DNA from: Treponema sp. | GTDB lineage: Bacteria > Spirochaetota > Spirochaetia > Treponematales > Breznakiellaceae | DNA length: 5,673 bases | Assembly (NCBI GenBank): GCA_009785545.1 | Contig: WQWD01000167.1 | Span: forward strand, 1-5,673 | Direction: 5' to 3' | In this document: positions 1 to 5,359 of the stretch, piece by piece | Position numbering within the stretch: the stretch's first letter is position 1 | How the letters are laid out: every line of letters begins with the position of its first letter | Program-made: the position numbers and the translations under genes | Notes under the pieces: model-generated | Told to the model about the DNA's origin: nothing | Seen by the model: the letters and a program-made list of their open reading frames with translations, nothing else | The model's database searches: none

Positions 1-1
1 A

Positions 2-178
2 AAAAAATGGAAAATGGAACAGAAATATAATAGGGTAATTCTTAATGTTGATATTAAAAATTGGGTTGCCATAAGATTTTGGTATAATAATGGATACAAC
101 AGAATTATTAAATGGATCGGTGACAAAGAATATTCAAATATTACTTATGCAATGTTACGATTAGAAAAATTATTATAA
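2..178 (+). CDS. GNAT-family N-acetyltransferase, C-terminal part (5' end outside window)
   Basis: An open frame runs in from the left edge and ends at TAA 176-178, giving 58 visible codons. The peptide contains LNVDIKNWVAIRFWYNNGY and ends in AMLRLEKLL. That pattern matches the last strands of GNAT acetyltransferases: the 'LNV...N..AIRFW...G(F/Y)' helix-strand that borders acetyl-CoA, then a final strand of the type 'xLRLEK'. The acetyl-CoA pyrophosphate loop (Q/R-x-x-G-x-G/A) would lie upstream and cannot be seen. The substrate cannot be inferred. A hairpin about 50 bases downstream may end its transcript. Start codon and length are unknown. An internal ATG at codon 5 of the visible frame is not a credible start because the acetyl-CoA-binding half would be missing. 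Confidence 0.72.
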   Translation, partial: KKWKMEQKYNRVILNVDIKNWVAIRFWYNNGYNRIIKWIGDKEYSNITYAMLRLEKLL

Positions 179-228
179 AACTCCAGTTTTTAGAAATAGC
201 TAATTTAATTCTGGTATACAATTCATTT

Positions 229-270
229 AGGAACGATGTGTAGTATTAGTTTACATCGTTCTTGCTTTTG
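229..270 (+). terminator. Hairpin with T-rich tail, possible terminator of the acetyltransferase gene
   Basis: GAACGATGT (231-239) is perfectly complementary to ACATCGTTC (253-261). Flanking G-T and A-T pairs extend the stem to about 12 bp (229-240 with 252-263). The following bases, TTGCTTTT, form an imperfect T-tract. The right arm overlaps the -35 box of the next promoter, so the inverted repeat could instead be an operator. Its core (ACGAT...ATCGT) resembles the ATCGT/ACGAT half-sites upstream of the two right-hand lipoprotein genes, but this link is only suggestive. Confidence 0.5.
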
Positions 271-278
271 GTTAGAAT
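250..278 (+). promoter_or_regulatory. Sigma70-type promoter of the first lipoprotein gene
   Basis: TTTACA (250-255; 5 of 6 consensus bases) and TAGAAT (273-278; 5 of 6) are separated by 17 bases. Transcription would start near 285, leaving a leader of about 28 bases that contains AAAGGAG (299-305), 7 bases before the ATG at 313. This promoter is unlike the TTGACA module used by the two other lipoprotein genes. Only the leader downstream of about 280 resembles theirs. Confidence 0.55.
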
Positions 279-312
279 GCAATAAATGATGTTCTTCGAA
301 AGGAGTTGATTT

Positions 313-1395
313 ATGAAACAGTATCAAAGGTCAATGGTTATCATTCTTATTTTAGCGATAATAATCGTAACTACTTGTGCTTCAATTGATAATGAAAAAA
401 AATCAACAGGGCAAATCTTTTTGTACGGAGAAAGTCACGGTTTTCCAGAAATAATGGAGAGACAGCTTGAAATATGGTATGATTATTATCACAATCATAA
501 TCTGCGGCATATGTTTATTGAATTTGCTTATTTTACGGCTGAGTTATTAAATATATGGATGTTATCAGACAATGACGACTTATTATACGAGCTATTTAAT
601 GAAGATTGGTTCGATGCTGTTCCCTCTGTTTCTTATTACTTAGATTTTTTAAAAACAATAAAAAGAGAGTTTCCCGAAACAACTTTTCATGGTGTAGATA
701 TAGGATTTGGATATTGGGCGGAGGGTAAACTTTTTTTGCAGTATCTTAAAGACAATAATGAACAAGGTACTGAACGGTATTTATTGACACTGGAATCAAT
801 TGAGCAAGGGAAGCATTTTGGCAGGACAGATGACTTTGAGTTTCGTGTAACGAAAATGACAGAGAACTTTATCCGTGAATTTGATAGATTACTTGACCAG
901 AATGTTATGGCAATAAATGGCGCAGCTCATGCCACATTAGGTTTTTACAATTACAATGTAGCTGGGCGTACTGATGTTCCGACTATGGCACAGCGTTTAA
1001 GGCTGCGATACGGCGATTCTTTACACATAGAGGATTTGTCAATATTAGTTTCTATAAATGAGCCTATTTCGATAAATGCCCCTATCAGGGTAGATATAAT
1101 TACTATAAACGGTATAGACTACGAAGCTTCATATTTTGGCACGGATTTTACAGCTTTCAGAAATATTGTTTCGCGGAGTTTTTGGCGACTGGAAAATGCT
1201 TATGAAGATTTTAAAGATAAACCGACAACAGGAGATTTTCTTCCGTTTGACAATTACCCAATGAAAATTGAATTAAATCAAGTTTTTATTGTAGATGTTA
1301 CGTTTAGAAACGGTACTGTTTCAAGACTTTTTTACCGTTCTGAGGGCGGTTATTGGCGAAGTACTCCAATAACAACAGGGTTTATTGTAGAGTAA
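313..1395 (+). CDS. Predicted lipoprotein, EreA/ChaN/Tiki-like fold (GExHG...GxxH), copy 1
   Basis: A 360-residue protein with a basic N-terminus, a hydrophobic stretch (about residues 8-19) and a relaxed lipobox V-T-T-C with Cys22, so it is probably lipid-anchored outside the cytoplasm. The mature part starts with FLYGESHG (G39-E40-S41-H42-G43). It continues with FIE (Glu70), HGVD (His126-Asp129) and NGAAH (His206). This is the spaced Glu/His signature of the EreA/ChaN/Tiki-like superfamily, which includes erythromycin esterase, haem-uptake ChaN and Tiki/TraB-type proteins. Its members are metal- or haem-linked or hydrolytic, so no substrate can be assigned. Residues about 255-360 form a separate C-terminal segment also present in the paralogue at 2835-3941. 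In the best block the two share 37 of 51 residues. The start is set by AAAGGAG 7 bases upstream. The presence of the gene is certain; the fold assignment is moderately sure. Confidence 0.85.
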   Translation: MKQYQRSMVIILILAIIIVTTCASIDNEKKSTGQIFLYGESHGFPEIMERQLEIWYDYYHNHNLRHMFIEFAYFTAELLNIWMLSDNDDLLYELFNEDWFDAVPSVSYYLDFLKTIKREFPETTFHGVDIGFGYWAEGKLFLQYLKDNNEQGTERYLLTLESIEQGKHFGRTDDFEFRVTKMTENFIREFDRLLDQNVMAINGAAHATLGFYNYNVAGRTDVPTMAQRLRLRYGDSLHIEDLSILVSINEPISINAPIRVDIITINGIDYEASYFGTDFTAFRNIVSRSFWRLENAYEDFKDKPTTGDFLPFDNYPMKIELNQVFIVDVTFRNGTVSRLFYRSEGGYWRSTPITTGFIVE

Positions 1396-1611
1396 ATTTC
1401 ATTTATCATTACTTACTTTGTCAACACGTCCAATATTGAGGAGGTTGGGCTTAGATTTTTAGAGCTTCTTGCCCGCCATCAACCGCCGGAGTTTTACATT
1501 TCAAGAGCAAAACATTTTTTGGGCTTTTACTGCGACAATTTAAAATGGGAAACTCATGAGGCTGTCCCAAAACTTCAGTTATTGAACAACTTTCTTAGAA
1601 AAATACCTTGA
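1396..1611 (+). pseudogene. Startless coding remnant of an unrecognised protein
   Basis: The frame stays open for 71 codons from the stop of the upstream gene to TGA 1609-1611. It has no usable start codon and no ribosome-binding site. From about 1426 the peptide looks like real protein (EEVGLRFLELLARHQPPEF, then HFLGFYCDNLKWE). The DNA there is richer in G and C (for example cttcttgcccgcc) than the genes around it. I read this as the decayed piece of a gene lost through insertion or deletion. I do not recognise the family. The last part, from GAGGCTGTCCCAAAA (1558-1572), resembles the outer end of some insertion-sequence terminal repeats, so the true coding remnant may stop near 1557. No matching second end is present in the window. 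Confidence 0.4.
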
Positions 1612-1636
1612 AATATTTGTAAGTATAGTTTACTAT
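1608..1636 (+). promoter_or_regulatory. Promoter of the Abi leader and gene
   Basis: TTGAAA (1608-1613; 5 of 6 consensus bases) and TACTAT (1631-1636; 4 of 6) are separated by exactly 17 bases. Transcription would start near 1643, about seven bases after the -10 box, so the structured leader would lie at the very 5' end of the transcript. ATAGT-TT-ACTAT (1625-1636) forms a small perfect inverted repeat across the -10 region and could be a repressor site. Confidence 0.6.
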
Positions 1637-1642
1637 TGTAGT

Positions 1643-1701
1643 AACAGGACTCCCCGCACCTCTCCACGAATGTGTGAAGTGTCCCAGGGGAGACATTTTT
1701 T
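1643..1701 (+). ncRNA. Structured leader / putative abiF-type small RNA upstream of the Abi gene
   Basis: CTCCCC (1650-1655) pairs perfectly with GGGGAG (1687-1692). Inside, CACCTC (1657-1662) pairs with GAAGTG (1676-1681) with one mismatch, and CAC-GAAT-GTG (1665-1674) caps the structure. Alternatively GGAC (1647-1650) can pair with GTCC (1681-1684) while TCCCC pairs with GGGGA, giving an H-type pseudoknot. The right arm contains the Shine-Dalgarno sequence (AGGGGAG, 1686-1692), nine bases before the ATG, so folding should block translation. Six T's (1696-1701) follow the stem, so it also looks like an intrinsic terminator ending at the start codon. A conserved structured RNA motif upstream of abiF-class genes is known. 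Assigning this leader to it is inference from position and structure, without a covariance search. Confidence 0.55.
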
Positions 1702-2565
1702 ATGATTGTGCTGAAGCCACCAACTACATACGAACAACAAGTAGAAATGTTGCGTGTACGAGGATGCCTTATTGAAGACACCTCATTTTGTATTGAGGTT
1801 TTATCACAAATAAACTATTACAGGCTATCGGCATACCTTCTACCTTTCAAAAAAGATGATGGAAATTATTTGCATCGTACAAATTTCAAAGATATTTATC
1901 AAATATATGAATTTGATCGAAAACTACGAAATATGTTATTTTCTGCTGTTGAGGAAGTTGAAATCCATCTGCGTGCCAAATTTGCCTATTACCATGCCCA
2001 TAAATACGGCGTAACAGGATATCTGGATGCAGCGAATTACAATGAAAGGCATCGCCATGATGTGTTTATGGAAAAGATTGAGAACGAAATAAAGAACAAC
2101 CGCAAGGCTTTGTTTGTCCAACATCATATTGATTCTTATGATGGGGTATTCCCAATATGGGTCATAACAGAGTTGTTCACTTTTGGTATGCTGTCATATT
2201 TTTATGGAGATATGCCATTGCAAGATCAGAAGCAGCTTGCAAAAGAAATATTTTGCACTACTCCCAAAAATATTGTTAGCTGGCTTAGATGTTGTACTGA
2301 TTTACGCAATATTTGTGCACACTATGGTAGGTTATATTTCCGCATATTTTCGGCTGTTCCTGCGAATATACCTTGTCTGGGAGCGAAATCGGAACGGCGG
2401 CTATTTGGCGTGGTCTTGGCTTTAAAGGCGTTGTATCCTAATGCAGATAAATGGAATACAAGAATTTGCGTAAAGTTGAAAAAATTAATAACATCATATC
2501 ATCATATTATTAAGCTGAGTCATATCGGCTTTCCTACTGACTGGGAAGGCCTGTTAAGGAACTAA
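1702..2565 (+). CDS. Abi_2 family (AbiD/AbiF-like) HEPN abortive-infection protein
   Basis: A 287-residue protein, close to the usual 300 or so of the family. The N-terminus (KPPTTYEQQVEMLRVRG, then INYYRLSAYLLPF) and the segment IYEFDRKLRNMLFSAVEEVE followed by LRAKFAYYHAHKYG are hallmarks of Abi_2 proteins. DLRNICAHYGRLYFR contains the HEPN nuclease motif R-x4-H (Arg202, His207), which is intact. Arg91 and His98/His100 lie in the matching N-terminal region. Family members cause abortive phage infection in lactococci, and the AbiF branch has been linked to an associated non-coding RNA and to the ancestry of Cas13. RNA cleavage by this protein is inferred from the motif. The start is set by AGGGGAG 1686-1692, which lies in a hairpin that probably controls expression. 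The gene stands alone, flanked by coding remnants, as expected for a mobile defence gene. Confidence 0.93.
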   Translation: MIVLKPPTTYEQQVEMLRVRGCLIEDTSFCIEVLSQINYYRLSAYLLPFKKDDGNYLHRTNFKDIYQIYEFDRKLRNMLFSAVEEVEIHLRAKFAYYHAHKYGVTGYLDAANYNERHRHDVFMEKIENEIKNNRKALFVQHHIDSYDGVFPIWVITELFTFGMLSYFYGDMPLQDQKQLAKEIFCTTPKNIVSWLRCCTDLRNICAHYGRLYFRIFSAVPANIPCLGAKSERRLFGVVLALKALYPNADKWNTRICVKLKKLITSYHHIIKLSHIGFPTDWEGLLRN

Positions 2566-2652
2566 GACTTATGGAGAGGCAAATCCATAGATGAAATTCA
2601 TCAAGCCGCCGCCGATTTCTATAGTCAAAAACACTCGACAGTTGATATATAG
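2566..2652 (+). pseudogene. Short startless coding remnant after the Abi gene
   Basis: Directly after the Abi stop codon, in the same frame, 28 codons read DLWRGKSIDEIHQAAADFYS and end QKHSTVDI before TAG 2650-2652. The segment RGKSIDEIHQAAADFY looks like a real protein C-terminus, and its base use (gccgccgccgat) is richer in G and C than its surroundings. There is no ribosome-binding site and no start codon before the peptide begins. It may be the end of a gene interrupted by the Abi insertion, or a longer C-terminus of an ancestral Abi reading frame cut by the TAA at 2563-2565. I do not recognise it. Confidence 0.3.
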
Positions 2653-2677
2653 TCAATTAATTTTATTAATTGACTAT
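2649..2677. terminator. Perfect AT-rich hairpin between convergent genes
   Basis: ATAGTCAATTAAT (2649-2661) and ATTAATTGACTAT (2665-2677) are perfect reverse complements around a TTT loop, giving a 13-bp stem. It lies 84 bases after the Abi stop and in front of the 3' end of the convergent lipoprotein gene, so it could serve either transcript. The stem is poor in G and C and neither side has a long T-tract, so efficient termination is uncertain. Confidence 0.4.
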
Positions 2678-2690
2678 TTCCGATTGTAAA

Positions 2691-2734
2691 TACTTATTGT
2701 ACAAGGAATTATTCAATTCCTTGTACAATAAGTA
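2691..2734. repeat. Perfect 20-bp inverted repeat with 4-base loop
   Basis: Arms 2691-2710 and 2715-2734 are exact reverse complements around ATTC, with core GTACAAGGAATT/AATTCCTTGTAC. In the leftward direction the stem is followed by TTTACAATC, a short T-run, so it could terminate the transcript of the gene at 2835-3941. In the rightward direction it is followed by A-rich sequence. The length and perfection exceed most simple terminators, so a small palindromic repeat element is an alternative. Nothing else that I recognise lies between 2735 and 2834. Confidence 0.6.
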
Positions 2735-2834
2735 AAATTAAAGGACTATAAGACAATAAACTTGCCCCAAAGGTTGTAAGTTTTAAATTACGAAATCTAG
2801 CCAGCTAAACATTAGGTAACATACGAACAACATC

Positions 2835-3941
2835 TTAGTCTACCATAACCCCCATTGTTATTGGTCTGCCATGCCAATAGTTCCCATCTGAACGATAAAA
2901 CATTCTTGAAACAGAACCATCTGTTCTCGTGAAATCCACAACAAAAACTTGATTTATTTCTATCATCATTGGATAGTTTTCAAAAAAAAGTACATCTCCA
3001 ATTGTCAGCTTGCTGCTAAAATCGTTATAAGCATTCTCCAAACGCCAAAAGCTCATTGACACAATATCTCTGAATGTAGTTAAATGCGTACCAAAATATG
3101 ATGCTTCGTAATCTTCATTGTTTACGGAAATTATATCCATTCTTATCGGTGGCGGGTCAATTTCCAAACTGAACCACGGCAAATCTTCTATAGCTAACCA
3201 TGACAAATCTTCCGTATGTACAGAATCGCCGTAACGCTCTCTTAAACGGTCTGCCATAGTTGGAACATTAGGAAGCCCCAGCATCCAGCCACCGCCAAGT
3301 GTAGTATGGGCTGCACCAAATATTCCCATAACATCTTGATCACGCAAATTATCGAATTCACGGATAAAGTTCTCTGTCATTTTGGTTGTACGATATTCCC
3401 AATCAAGATATTTATAAAAACGCTTTCCTTGTTCAATCGCTTCCAGCGTCAACAGATACTGCTCAGTACCTTGTTTATCATTGTCCCGAAGATACTGTAA
3501 AAAATCTTTGCCAATAGAATCGTATTCATGCCCAATGTCTATCCCATGAAAAATTGTTTCAGGAAACTCTGTTTTAATTGCCTTAAAAAACAGGAAGAAA
3601 GGACTATGCCAAACAGAACCTGCCCAATCACCAAATAATTCATACAATATGTCATCGTTGTACAATGGAATCCACATATTTAAAATTTCAGCTGTAAAAT
3701 ATGCCTGTTCAATAAACATATGCCGCATATTATGATTGTGATAGTATTCATGCCAAATCTCAATTTGCTTTTCCTTTATTCTTGCAATGCCATGGGCTTC
3801 ACCATACAGAAAAATTTGCCCTATTGATTTTTCTATGCGTGTATCAGTTGGAGCACACGCTATAGCGTTTATTACTATTGCAAAAGCAAGAAAAAAAAGT
3901 AAAAGCGTTTTTGCGACTGATGACATTTGAGTTTTTTTCAT
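2835..3941 (-). CDS. Predicted lipoprotein, EreA/ChaN/Tiki-like fold (GExHG...GxxH), copy 2
   Basis: A 368-residue paralogue of the protein at 313-1395, on the opposite strand. The signal peptide is longer (KTLLLFFLAFAIVINAIAC, lipid-anchored Cys29). All signature residues are kept: G47-E48-A49-H50-G51, Glu78 in FIE, HGID (His132-Asp135) and GAAH (His212). The C-terminal segment (about 265-368), including EASYFGT and the region around SFWRLENAY, is also shared. Both copies are intact and have diverged mainly by substitution, so both are probably under selection. The substrate is unknown; an extracytoplasmic, surface-anchored hydrolase or metal/haem-binding role fits the fold. The start is supported by AGAGGAG (3949-3955 on the complement), 7 bases away. 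Expression is from the TTGACA promoter in the 109-bp module at 3969-4077. Confidence 0.88.
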   Translation of the reverse strand: MKKTQMSSVAKTLLLFFLAFAIVINAIACAPTDTRIEKSIGQIFLYGEAHGIARIKEKQIEIWHEYYHNHNMRHMFIEQAYFTAEILNMWIPLYNDDILYELFGDWAGSVWHSPFFLFFKAIKTEFPETIFHGIDIGHEYDSIGKDFLQYLRDNDKQGTEQYLLTLEAIEQGKRFYKYLDWEYRTTKMTENFIREFDNLRDQDVMGIFGAAHTTLGGGWMLGLPNVPTMADRLRERYGDSVHTEDLSWLAIEDLPWFSLEIDPPPIRMDIISVNNEDYEASYFGTHLTTFRDIVSMSFWRLENAYNDFSSKLTIGDVLFFENYPMMIEINQVFVVDFTRTDGSVSRMFYRSDGNYWHGRPITMGVMVD

Positions 3942-3968
3942 AAGCCAACTCCTCTAAACATAACACTA

Positions 3969-4077
3969 TTATTGTAAATAATATATTAGCATATTTTACA
4001 ATTTTTTCATTGTCAAGTATTTTTATGTTAATACACAATTTCGTATCGTAAATACGATATAATGCAAAAAATATCGT
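3969..4077 (-). repeat. 109-bp promoter module, copy A
   Basis: This block matches 5285-5393 at 104 of 109 positions with no gaps. In both places it begins exactly 27 bases upstream of a start codon on the minus strand. It contains the promoter and the TATCGTA half-sites annotated separately. Copy A lies between two lipoprotein genes on the same strand, its far end 13 bases from the 3' end of the gene at 4091-5257. Confidence 0.9.
3988..4016 (-). promoter_or_regulatory. Sigma70-type promoter of lipoprotein copy 2
   Basis: Reading leftward, a perfect TTGACA (complement of 4011-4016) is followed after 17 bases by TATGCT (complement of 3988-3993; 4 of 6 consensus bases). Transcription would start near 3981, leaving a leader of about 40 bases before the ATG at 3941. 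Confidence 0.75.
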
Positions 4078-4078
4078 A
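4044..4078. promoter_or_regulatory. Putative operator: three TATCGTA half-sites, copy A
   Basis: TATCGTA-AA-TACGATA (4044-4059) is a perfect inverted repeat. A third half-site TATCGTA lies at 4072-4078. The cluster is centred roughly 70 bases upstream of the predicted transcription start of the gene at 2835-3941. A two-base loop is too tight for a good RNA hairpin, so a protein-binding site is likelier. The regulator is unknown. Confidence 0.45.
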
Positions 4079-4090
4079 AAAAAACTAATG

Positions 4091-5257
4091 TTAATGTGGT
4101 ATATGCTGCGGATAGATTTTCATAAGCTCTCTGATTAAGACAGGAATAAAATCATCAAATGTAGGGTAAATCTCTCGGTTGTCTATATATTTTTGCAGAA
4201 GATTATATACTGTATGAATATATATAAAGCCCTGGTCATACTCCAAGCGTAAAAGCTCTGCCGTATCTGATCCTTGATTATCAGCCAACATTCTTATAAC
4301 TATAGCACGCAGTATCAATTCCTCAGCAGCGACAGCCCACCACGGATAACCAGTTCCCACTTTTTCTCTGATTGGTTCCATGAGGTATTCGCTTTCTTCA
4401 AGAGCCTTGCGTATGCTGATATTATCCGTATCAAGAAAACCAAGAAATGAGTGCCCAAACTCATGCAGGGCGATATATGTGAAAAATTCAGTATCGCCAA
4501 AATCAGGGAATCCATTCTCATTAACGCTAAACGGTCCGTGAACCGAGTAAGCAGCCAACCCGTATTTTCGCATAATTACCGGTCCAAAAGCATGAGGACG
4601 GAATAAAGGAGAAAGCACTATATTATAACTTTCAAGGCTTTTGCCATAAAATGATTCCAACACAGAAATCATATCCCAATCTGGAAATACTTCTGCGGTT
4701 TGTTTCAAAATTGAAGTATAAAAATCTGTTTGACCTAAAAAGAATTTTTCAAAATTACTTTCTATATAAAACAACCTCATTGCCGAAATAAACTCAGGAA
4801 TAATGCTGCGAAATTGTTGAAGAAAATTTGGCGCAGCGGCAAATGCGGTTTGATCCAGTGTGAAATACCTATTTATCATCAATGCAACCCACGGAGGAAG
4901 CTGAAAAGAAAAACCCTGTCTAAAATAATCACCTCTCATATCTTTATTTGTAAAATGCACTGCTTTGTGCCGTTTAAAATCAGCAAAATATGTGTTAATG
5001 CTTTGTTCGTACTCAAACTCAAAGGGAGCAACAAATCCTATATCCCTGTAATCGCTAAAGAACCGTATAACCGTAAGTAATTCTATCTGTGGATAAACAG
5101 CTATTCTTATGCCGTTTTTTTGAATTTCGATTGCCTCAGGTAAAAACACAGAAATATCATTTCTGCGAGTATCAACTGAAACGCAAGTCGTTATGAATAT
5201 TATCGTTGTTAAAAATAAAACTGTTTTACAGGCTAATGATGTTTGCTCTTGTTTCAT
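4091..5257 (-). CDS. Predicted lipoprotein, DUF4932-like zinc metallopeptidase (HEFGH)
   Basis: A 388-residue protein with a signal peptide (hydrophobic about residues 12-24) and lipobox F-I-T-T-C, Cys25. The zinc-protease motif HEFGH lies at residues 265-269 in TYIALHEFGHSFL, with Glu266 as the catalytic base. About 45 residues later comes AEELILRAI (Glu312/Glu313), placed where a third zinc ligand would be expected. The upstream segments (FFSDYRDIGFVAP and RQGFSFQLPPWVALMINRY) fit the DUF4932 family of putative secreted metalloproteases found in Bacteroidetes, spirochaetes and others; that family name is from memory. The first 30 or so residues resemble those of the lipoproteins at 313 and 2835, although the mature domain is unrelated. 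The ribosome-binding site AAGGTGG (5264-5270, complement) is 6 bases from the ATG. Transcription is from promoter module copy B. The substrate is unknown. Confidence 0.88.
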   Translation of the reverse strand: MKQEQTSLACKTVLFLTTIIFITTCVSVDTRRNDISVFLPEAIEIQKNGIRIAVYPQIELLTVIRFFSDYRDIGFVAPFEFEYEQSINTYFADFKRHKAVHFTNKDMRGDYFRQGFSFQLPPWVALMINRYFTLDQTAFAAAPNFLQQFRSIIPEFISAMRLFYIESNFEKFFLGQTDFYTSILKQTAEVFPDWDMISVLESFYGKSLESYNIVLSPLFRPHAFGPVIMRKYGLAAYSVHGPFSVNENGFPDFGDTEFFTYIALHEFGHSFLGFLDTDNISIRKALEESEYLMEPIREKVGTGYPWWAVAAEELILRAIVIRMLADNQGSDTAELLRLEYDQGFIYIHTVYNLLQKYIDNREIYPTFDDFIPVLIRELMKIYPQHIPH

Positions 5258-5303
5258 AAACCACCACCTTTAAAGGAACTTCTGTTATTGCAAATAATAT
5301 ATT

Positions 5304-5332
5304 AGCATATTTTACAATTTTTTCATTGTCAA
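5304..5332 (-). promoter_or_regulatory. Sigma70-type promoter of the metallopeptidase lipoprotein
   Basis: TTGACA (complement of 5327-5332) and TATGCT (complement of 5304-5309) are 17 bases apart, identical to copy A. No substitution between the two copies falls in either box or in the spacer. Confidence 0.75.
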
Positions 5333-5359
5333 GTATTTTTATGTTAATATACAATTTCG

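Noticed and set aside
1575..1781. Minus-strand open frame over the Abi leader and start
   Set aside because: It lies antisense to the promoter, leader and first Abi codons, has no ribosome-binding site, and its peptide resembles no known domain.
2183..2425. Plus-strand open frame inside the Abi gene
   Set aside because: It is an out-of-frame shadow of a well-supported Abi_2 coding sequence and has no ribosome-binding site.
1558..2775. A complete insertion sequence spanning the Abi gene
   Set aside because: No matching inverted end (a TTTTGGGACAGCC-type sequence) and no transposase are present to the right of 1558.
4058..4063. TATAAT on the + strand in module copy A as a promoter
   Set aside because: No -35 box at a suitable distance, and downstream on the + strand there is only the antisense of the metallopeptidase gene.
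5267..5276. Palindrome CCTTTAAAGG next to the metallopeptidase ribosome-binding site
   Set aside because: It has no loop and is not conserved in the leaders of the two related genes; it probably arises from the purine-rich ribosome-binding site by chance.
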